Part shown: positions 55,800-64,000 of the stretch, in pieces
Position numbering within the stretch: the stretch's first letter is position 1
How the letters are laid out: each line of letters opens with the position of its first letter
Assembly: GCA_004794785.1 (NCBI GenBank)
Contig: SJOL01007149.1
Location: 257,216-321,215 of the forward strand
Length of the DNA stretch: 64,000 nucleotides
Source: Opisthorchis felineus
Lineage: Eukaryota > Platyhelminthes > Trematoda > Opisthorchiida > Opisthorchiidae
Direction of reading: 5' to 3'
Position numbers and translations under genes: made by a program
The notes under the pieces: generated by a model
Seen by the model: the letters and a program-made list of their open reading frames with translations, nothing else
What the model was told of the DNA's origin: nothing
The model's database searches: none

Positions 55800-57740
55800 A
55801 CTCAAGATCGGCGTTCGATCGTTCACAAGGAAAAGAACGAACCCTGGAACACTAAACGGAATGATGTAGGACGAACTTACCAGAATCGTCTTCTAGAGTC
55901 TTTTCCAAACGCTCCACCACTAGATGTGAATTCATTCCGGGACGAAACTGCCACAGTACTTGGAGTTTTGCCTGAGGCACGTCACTAACAGGCGCACCAA
56001 AGCACTGGATATCAGACCGAACACTGGCACCGCTTAAATCCCGGAGAAATATCCCAGCCGGCCGCGAACAGCTTGGCGAGACTAATTATCAGACGTCAAC
56101 TGAAAGTAGGCGTGCGAGTCGACCGTGAAATCTGGTGGACACGGAAAACCGAGGAAATAGGAGAGGCCTAGGAAGCTGGGAATACCCGAAGATTGCTTCA
56201 GTTGATCCGTGCGACCGGTCGTCAGGAAACCATCTGTGAGCAAAACCACCAAGGATCGGAATGGAATGACCATCTTGAGTAAAGGACACCTCGACCATGG
56301 GGCCGAATAAATCGAACAGCAGTTACCGTCGCCACCTGCTGTCACACATCTGAAGCCCACGGTTAACGTAGAACCCTGGACGGTGAACATGGAACCCCGA
56401 CGGTCCCGGAGGTTTATCATTAAATATGTTCTCCCAAGTGCCACCGAGCTTCTGTTCCGGATGACCTCCCACCCGCATTGTTCAAACATGCGGGTGGAGT
56501 CCGAAGTCAGCGGTTGTCTGATCTGCTTGTCTGCATTTGGGAGAAGGATAGTCGGCCTGGTAGGGGTCGCGTTGACCAAATATTCACAATCCGTCAGGTG
56601 GTAGAACAACGCCATGCGCACAAACGACCCACAATTTTAGTATTCCTTGTTTTCCAAGGCTCATTCGACTCTGTTGACCGGTCTGTTCTCCTCGACACGC
56701 TTTCCCATCAAGTAATGCCTCGGAAGTTTGTGAACATAATATGCTCTTTGTATTCTCAGACTTCCGGACGTGTGAGAGTATACAGAGAGCTCTCCAAGAG
56801 CTTCCGTACACAAAGCGGTGTCCGTAAGGAATGTACACTCTCTCCGTTCCCATTTAATTTCGTGATCGATGAAATAATGAGACCAACGCTGGAAGGCCTC
56901 CAAAAAAACCGGTGTTCAAATAGCATCCGACGAAAACCTTGTCGATCTGGAATATGCAAACGGCATCGTTCTCGTCTTCGAAAAGGAGAAGGCGCAAGTG
57001 TTTTTAGATGAACTTACCAAGGTCGTGCCGTCCTTTGGTGTGTACTTTCCACCCACAAAGTGTAAGGCCATGCTCCTAGACAAGCAGTCACTAAACGCGC
57101 CACTTACAATCCAGAGAGAAACACTCGAAGTTGTGGAGCGTTTCACATCCTTGATTGCAGTGTGACAGATGAGGTCAATGCACGAATCTGCAGGGCTCGG
57201 GTCACGTTTGCTAGGTTGAGACAACTATGGCGTGAAAGCGGTATATCCCTGAATCTCAAGGGACATGTGTATCAGGCTACAGTGCGGGCTGTTTTGTTGT
57301 ACCGCTGTGAGACTTGATCTGCTGGAGCAGCGGATCTGAGACGTTTTCAGGTGTTCGACAGTCGTTGTCTCAGGACCATAGTTCGTGTGAGTTGGTGTGT
57401 GAGAATCCGCAACGGGGTAATTAGAAAGCGAGTTTTCGGTTGTGCAACGGGAAGTTCCATTAAAGAATGTGTCCAGCAGCAGAAGCCGCGTTGGTTAGAC
57501 CATGTATTGCGTATACTGAACCATCGGTTGCCGAAGAGAGTGCTGTTTTCCGTGCCCAATTCATAGTGGCGGAAGCAGAAAGGTGGTCAACCCTTGACCT
57601 GGCAGAGGGGCATGAAAGATATTACGAAACGCTTGGGTCGTTGATCAACGTCACAGATTTGGATGGCGTAGCATGCAACAACGTACACGGCAGAGAATTG
57701 TATGGATTGCGTTGTTACCTAGGCATATTTCTCTGAAGCC
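55800..57740 (+). mobile_element. RTE-like element copy 2, dead
   Basis: It carries linker sequence from about 56095 (REIWWTRKTEEIGEA, then RRLLQLIRATG). Then comes the RT block shared with copy 1, and beyond it a longer C-terminus: RLRQLWRESGISLNLKGHVY, FDSRCLRTIVRVSW, RWLDHVLRILNHRLPKRVLF. It has the same deletion before RPGRG, the same frameshift and the same YANG motif as copy 1. The sequence diverges after ITKRLG near 57635. The 5' boundary near 55.8 kb is approximate. Confidence 0.82.
56347..57212 (+). repeat. 866-bp near-identical block, copy 2
   Basis: This is the partner of 44532-45397. Nine of the ten differing sites carry T here where copy 1 has another base. It ends exactly where copy 1 switches from GTTTGCT to unrelated sequence. 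Confidence 0.93.
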
Positions 57741-60700
57741 TTCCTTCTCATCAGTCACATGAGTGAACGTATGCGTGTTCCAACAACTATCCTGGGCGAA
57801 AATCGCTCAGGTGCAAATTAATTTGTTAACCGGAGACGCAAATAAATCTCTTGTGCTTGCGTAAGTTTTCTACTCCCCCTACGGCTTTTCAAGATGATGT
57901 TTAATTACTTGAAGATCTTCATTGCGGCTGAAAGTGGAAATGAGGCCAAGGTTCTCCGGAGGTTTTTTCGATGCACTCCACGACTGCTCACGCCAATGGA
58001 ACCTTGCAAATAGCTATAAAAAATACTGTTTCCGATTGGAAAGTTTGGGCATTCACGGATTCACGGGCAATTCACTAGGCGCAAGATTTGCCCTGCAACC
58101 ATCGTTTGAGCGATGGCGAAGTTATGGAGCATCCGCGAAAAAGTGTGGTCATGTCCTACACCATACTCCATGTCAAACTCCGTGGTCTCCTCGACGTACT
58201 CCGGATGCCAGTTTTCACCGAAGAGTAGTAAGCTGCATAAATCTGAAACGATGTTCTCATGCTCGTTCACACAAACGTTTCGGGGACTAAATTCTCTTTG
58301 GCTTTGCTATCTCTATGATCTCGTGTTCTGGAAAGACTTCGCAGCAGAAGCGACATGAATAATCTGACGTCAATGGTACAAAGCCCATAAAAATTAAACC
58401 ATACCACTCCATCGCCTTTTTGAAAACGGGAGTAACAGTGTGTAATATGTACACTGTGGGGAAACATACGAGGGGTTCCCTGAAGGCGGTGGTTCACAAA
58501 GATTTCTGTGGATAGAAAACAGGGAGAAACCTTAAGAGCCGAAGCCCCAGTATCTAAGGCTGAACGTCTCCATTACTTACTCAAACATCGACCCAAATTG
58601 CAGGCGCTATGTACTGTGACATGGGCACCCTGCAGTATACTGCGCCCGTAATTTTCGACTTATTTAGATAAGTATTGGTGATGCTTAATGGACTCCGGCT
58701 CACGGAGTTCCTTCCTGTTTTACATTCACAGAAATTGTGGTGAAACCCCATCTTCGGAGAATCATTGTCCTCTGTTGCCGTAATAGCGTGCGTACCACCC
58801 CAATCGACTTACTAGAGCAAAGGACGCAAAAAAAATCACACTGGGGCCAAAAGTTGACCACTCCGATTGGTTGGTTTACTCGACTCTCACGCTTCTGACC
58901 TTGGGGGGTCGATTAAGGCTGCAAATGCATTAGGTCAAATACAACCGTCGTTTAAACGATGGCAACTTTGCCGAAAAGAGCACTGCGAGCACAACCAGCG
59001 CGTGAGGAAAGGAATGAAGGATTGAGTTATTGGACATACTCAGCGGTGAGTGAGGAATGTATGTTATATTAGCTTACCTTTTTGGAGCATCTTAGGCTGG
59101 GAGAAACGGAAAGTGATCTGGAGTAGCACAGAAGGATGATGAGCATACTAGGAGGGCTAACAGCACATCCAGACGAGCAACGAAACCCTTGCGAAAGGAC
59201 GGTGGCAGTAACACCCGTAGAACTCAAAATGAAACAATGAATGGCTTCTCGAAGTCGTTCATGGGAGGAAGGAACGGTGAGTGCATTTACATCTAGTGAG
59301 CCCAGTGGACTCCTTCAACACAATTTGTAAAACAGTTATCACGAGCGTGAGCGAGCTAAAAAATGGAATATGGCCACTGAGTATGAACAATGACCACCCC
59401 GACTTCTTTAAATAACTGCTCGGTGTACAACCCGGCCTAATAACATGTGACGGCCAGTAAACATCCCATCCAAAGGCTGTAGATCTGTCCTTGCATAAAA
59501 GTAAGCAAAAATTTAATGCTGTCGTATTGTATATAGTTGGAAGTAGTCCGGTTACCGACCACGCCTGCAGCTTATAGTGCTAAACAGCAAACGGGAGTTA
59601 GCTTCAATTAGAAAGGCCTGTTCGCTATCCGGATAGTCCAATGTGTTGGTGTAAAAAGTGCAAATTGAGTATCAAGACCAACCAGCCTCGGGTTGTAATG
59701 AGTGGTGTGACGGTGACATAGAAAACGGAAGGTGGGCCAGCAATTTCGCTACTAACCCACGTAATCCGTGGCACTCACACCAGGCAAAATTAAAACCTGC
59801 GACTGTACAATAAACCATAAGAATACAAGCCCCCTGCGTCCCAGTCGAGAAATTTAGGCACTGAGCATTCCTTGTGGAATTTCAAACTTCCAATCAACTC
59901 CATCTGTAACTAGATACAGACAGCGCACAAAATATCTACGCGTCAAAGTCGTGAAACAAGCTTTTTAGGATTTTCTATCGGCTAGGATGTCTCCTCTTTC
60001 TGGAGAGCATGGGACGCTCATACAAGCGAGTGTGAAAAACCCTCGATTTCCCCACCAAGAAACACAGGGACACGGTTTGTGCATCTGCATTTACAAAGTG
60101 AACATTACATGGAGCTCGCGCGTCACACGATTAGGTGAAGGCGTAATCCAAAATGAAAATCGCCAAAATGCTGAATCGGAATTTCTGAATTCCGAAATGT
60201 TCAGTAGGGGACCGCAAAAGGCTTCAAGCACGGGTAGTACTGCGGAAATTCTCAAACATGTACTTAGTCAGAATTTTGCACCAGCTACTAATCAGAATAT
60301 GCAGATTTGAGGACTTCGGGTCATGCGACCCTATCTCTAAGAATGGGCTCGGATAGCCGTTATCTGCACAAAAATCTAGCAAGTAGATTCTTACACCTAG
60401 TGGGCAAAAGTGGTAATAAAAGGCTTCAAAAAATCAATGGACTTTGTAAAGGCTCACGAAATGGTGGACAGGAAAAAAGATATTCAAGTGAATTTAGAAG
60501 CGCCGGTGGACGAGTCAGATGGGGGAGACATAAGATAAAGTAGCACTGCGGTTACGGGGCGTGTTTCAAGAAAGGTAAACGAGCATTGCATAAATAATGA
60601 AGCATACCCCCCACTATGTGACCAGCGCTGAATAATACAGAGCCCTATCAAGGGCGAACTTGACGGCCGCGTTTGTTAACTAAGGACCCAATCCATCACA

Positions 60701-63700
60701 TTTTTACTCAGGTTGCGCCAGGAATCGTGATCAACAGCATGTGCACGGGCAGAATCAACAACGAAGGGTCCGATGCGGTTGTCTAGCACGAAGCGTCCTA
60801 TCCAAGCGACTTGTTAGAGCAAGTCGTCTTCGAAGAACCAAGTGCCATATATTATTGGGCCTACTCATCAACTTGTGGGGATAACACCGATTAAAAATGT
60901 GACCAGGCCGTTACAGCTTAAACACGGTGAGTAACAACACGGCCGAGGAGACAAACCAAGGAAGCACTTTCATTGTGTGATATGTAACTGTAGGTTTTGA
61001 AAAACAAAACACTAGAGCAACAAGACCAGACAGGCACAAGCATTCCACTGACAAACTCGGCCAATCCTATTTAGACCTGATAGCCGTCGTTGGCGGTAGG
61101 TGACCTTGGACGGTAGAATTACCTTCTTTGGTCAGCAATAGCATGAATAATAGCGGTGTGATGTGGAAGTCGTAGTAATTTGCACCGTAGAATTTTTCTG
61201 CATATTGAAAGTAAATAGGCTAGCTGGTTTTGCTGTCTAAAATAAGTTAGAGGTGAAGGTTCTCTCCGTGAATGATATAGCCATGATGTCCAGGACCGAA
61301 AAAGCGTCGTAGACAAAATCACTGATTCTGTGAACGGGACGGAATAAAATTGCAGCAGACCTGCTGTATAATCAAATCTGAGGTTACGAGTTCAGCGAAC
61401 CAGGAAGGAGAACTCGCCCGCTGACTTTTACGTCGTGTGTTGGATGTTTGTTCTTTATTTCAAGGTTTTTTGATTCAGGTCGAGGCAGTTTAGGGCATGA
61501 ATGTAGGAGTTGCGAGTGTCTCATCATACAAGGCATGGTAGTGCCGTGCCATCACTGTATTGTCGTGCTTCGGTTTCTGGGCAGCCGCACGACTGACGTC
61601 GCTTTTGAGGCGATCAGACAGGGGATATGCATTAGCTAAGTGGATCGACTTAGATAGAAGCAGTGTGAAGTAGCATCACCTATAATGGCGATTCAGTTCG
61701 GGATCCGTGTGTATATAAAGCGGAGACCAAAAGGGAAGAATAAAGACCATATGGGGCGTTCGAAGGAGCCAACGCCAAAGATTCGATAGAGGAGGCAATG
61801 GGCTGAGATCAATGGAACCTTGGAGTTGTTGTGGGTTGTCTGATAGCTTGGAAAAATATTAGGTTTTGTGCAGCTTAAGAGTGATGGCGAGCCTTCTAAG
61901 TGGGCCCAGGCAGCGGTAAATTAGCTTTGAGTGTCCCAGGAATAAGGGACCGACATAGGTTACCAGTGCAAGTTAAATACAATAAAGGCAGGCATATAAA
62001 GGACGTTTAGATTGGGTTTAAAGATGCCAGCGGTGGCGAAAAAGGTCATTCCTCTTTTTCTCTACCGAGCGCAATTCGACCAGCCTGCGCAAGCCAAAGC
62101 GAGTGCGCAGTCGGGTGCTTCAGACTGGGTGGGAAGGGGTTAGCTGAGGTTTTGACGAACCAAGAAGCTTACCCATTGGGCTAGCTATTGAGGGAGATTA
62201 CCGGGTGGGTTAGCCAGGGTGCGGCGGAAATTTGTGGCTCTGCCACAAATGCCTCATGTCGTCCCATGAGAACGACTGCATTGTGCAGTGCAGTGGTTAG
62301 TGCGAAAGGCGCAGCATACAGACAATGAATGATGTGGATGACAGGCAAAGACCGTAGGACAACAGGAAGTTGATACGTCAACCGAACTGAACTATATTTA
62401 GGAGTGACAAACCGGAGATAAGATCTTAGGTCGGCAGCCCCTGAGGCACTGCAGCCAGCTCCAAGCAATAAATAGTGCTTGGCAAAAAAGCAAATAGGGG
62501 CTAGATGGAGATGCTTGTATTGAGGAACCAACAAGTTCTTTATACTTTATTTGTATGTGGTCATTCTGGAGATCAATGGGTTGCGTTTATATGATACCTA
62601 TGGCCAATACAGTAAAATTAATGTGAAGCAATAACAACTAAATCAAAGCTGGCAATTGTTTGAACCTCAATGCAAACCAAGGGCGTCGCAATAGTATCTC
62701 AACTCTACCACATGAGGTTTCAAAATATGAAGGGGTAGAATTTTCGCTTGCACTTTGGAGCATTACCTGACACATGGCGCAACAGAGACAATTCAAGACC
62801 TGCGGATTCAAGAAGAAGACGAAGGCGCTCCTTTGGGGGCTTCCTGAATCAAAGAGAAGCTTGAAGACCATATACAATGAACTTGACCCTGTTGTCGGTT
62901 GTCTAGCAACACCACGAAATACAAGCGAAGAATAACAGTTCGTTTATCTGATTTAAAATAAAATGCATGGGGTAGCCTGAAGATACTCTTCGAGGCGCGC
63001 GGCTAACATCGAGGTGCGAGGCGTTTCCGCTTTCGCTTAAGTTGGGGTTGCACCAACCCAAGTCTACTTCATCAGCCAGACTTTACACACACGTTCTCCC
63101 AGCTTGTTCCATGAAGTGAGCACACTCACATAAAACATAAAACCCCATTATTTCCTGAAGACCGGCAGTCAATGCTAGCTCCGTTTGGTTATTTTGCCAT
63201 GTAACATTCGTCAGTTGGAGCTGACAGCAGTGATTCAGTGACTGAGAAACCATACTCTTACTTTCTGTTCAGTTCACATAGTAGCTTATAGTTCCGCTAC
63301 AGTCACTATCAATAATCTCGGAAGTTATCGCTCAACCGACAATTGCCTGCCCGCTGTCCTACCTCACAATAACCCCCGTCCAAAACGCATTGCCCAACAA
63401 AGACCCTCTGAGTGGATTCTTCAGTTGGGCTAAAAACAACTAATAACAATATTAATACTAATAATGTTTATTCCCAACTAGTGGGTGGCATACCTTCAGG
63501 CATCATCATAAATTTACGGTCAGAATAAGAGCCTGACTGGTGAGGTTTGTGGGTCCTGGGAATTCCGTGGAACAGGGACGGCGAAATAAAGAGTGGGCAT
63601 TATCCGAAGTAGACTTTGTCACGCCTGAGGCGGCATGGGTAGGGAACCAAAATTACAAGGGCTCTTTCTTTCTTATGGGGAACATATCAGATGAGACAAG

Positions 63701-64000
63701 GTACGATCATTAAGATTTGAAAGTGGCGGGCAAAAACAATACGAGGGAGGGCATAGCAAGAGAATTCCTGCCTGGTACGTGATAAAAATAATAAATGGAA
63801 AACTTCAATATGCAGGAAAAGTGGAACCAGAATAACGGATCAGGAGTGGCAGCAGAACTGGCACGATCTGACCGGCTGATTTGAACTAAAGCCTAAAACC
63901 GTTACTGAGGTATCGTAGCCCTGGGCTTTTGGGCGTATGGCCAGAGTCACGAAAAGCGTAAGTGGGGAATATGCGGTACGGATAAGTGGTAGTAGGAAAC
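57741..64000. other. No supported gene; probable MED14 intron or upstream flank
   Basis: Short overlapping minus-strand frames at 58061-58497 could be an old broken coding sequence, but I cannot name it. The 62.0-62.5 kb stretch looks repeat-like. No exon encoding the expected N-terminal MED14 helix was found. Confidence 0.5.
62230..62250. repeat. Perfect hairpin, 9-bp stem
   Basis: ATTTGTGGC, TCT, GCCACAAAT. It sits in a stretch (about 62.0-62.5 kb) with a tRNA-like GCAGTGGTTAGTGCGAAAGG motif that may belong to a further repeat. Not resolved. Confidence 0.7.

Noticed and set aside
62181..62534. 117-residue minus-strand frame
   Set aside because: The sequence around it looks repeat-derived (hairpin, tRNA-like motif), with no recognised domain.
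1..64000. Bacterial or phage systems, CRISPR arrays, rRNA genes
   Set aside because: No ribosome-binding-site-led operons, no spaced direct repeats and no rRNA-like sequence. The interrupted exons and SINEs show a eukaryotic nuclear genome.

Overview
The window reads as nuclear DNA of an intron-rich invertebrate, most likely a trematode (digenean flatworm). The protein exons are short and flanked by GT/AG sites, are separated by introns from 45 bp to about 20 kb, and sit among many degraded RTE-like non-LTR retrotransposons and tRNA-derived SINEs. The SINE-encoded pseudo-peptide ([20 protein letters not shown]) is one I recall from opisthorchiid (Clonorchis/Opisthorchis) gene predictions. That placement is from memory and unchecked. 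Nothing prokaryotic is present: no operons, CRISPR arrays or phage genes.

Two real genes can be reconstructed. (1) A large minus-strand gene runs from about 54.1 kb down to a stop codon at 1,495. I assemble 19 exons (about 4.48 kb coding, about 1,490 residues) that align in order to Mediator subunit 14 (MED14), from the conserved N-terminal signature ([20 protein letters not shown]) to a Ser/Thr/Ala-rich C-terminus. The most N-terminal coding exon or exons were not found, so the gene is 5'-partial here. A block of about 39 residues known from animal MED14 is also unaccounted for between the exons at 53.4 and 51.8 kb. (2) A complete six-exon plus-strand tetraspanin gene (13,210-22,758; 2,004 nt, 667 residues) lies wholly inside the 20-kb MED14 intron between 9.08 and 29.13 kb, antisense to its host. 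All exon phases of both reconstructions agree across the joins used.

The rest is intron or flank filled with mobile-element remains. One nearly full-length but dead RTE-like element (24.2-27.7 kb) has a repeat-bearing ORF1-like segment, an endonuclease, and a reverse transcriptase that has lost its YADD motif. A second, related family is scattered as fragments on both strands. It includes two blocks (44,532-45,397 and 56,347-57,212) that are 866 bp each, 98.8% identical, and share the same inactivating lesions. There are eight tRNA-derived SINE copies (seven in the MED14 sense orientation), a second SINE-like family (14.8 and 43.9 kb), a third unnamed dispersed repeat (18.3, 19.1 and 48.9 kb), and several long perfect hairpins.

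The MED14 product would be the central scaffold of the Mediator co-activator in the nucleus. The tetraspanin would be a four-pass membrane protein with unusually long cytosolic tails. I see no functional link between them beyond the nested arrangement. Between 57.8 and 64 kb I see no supported gene.
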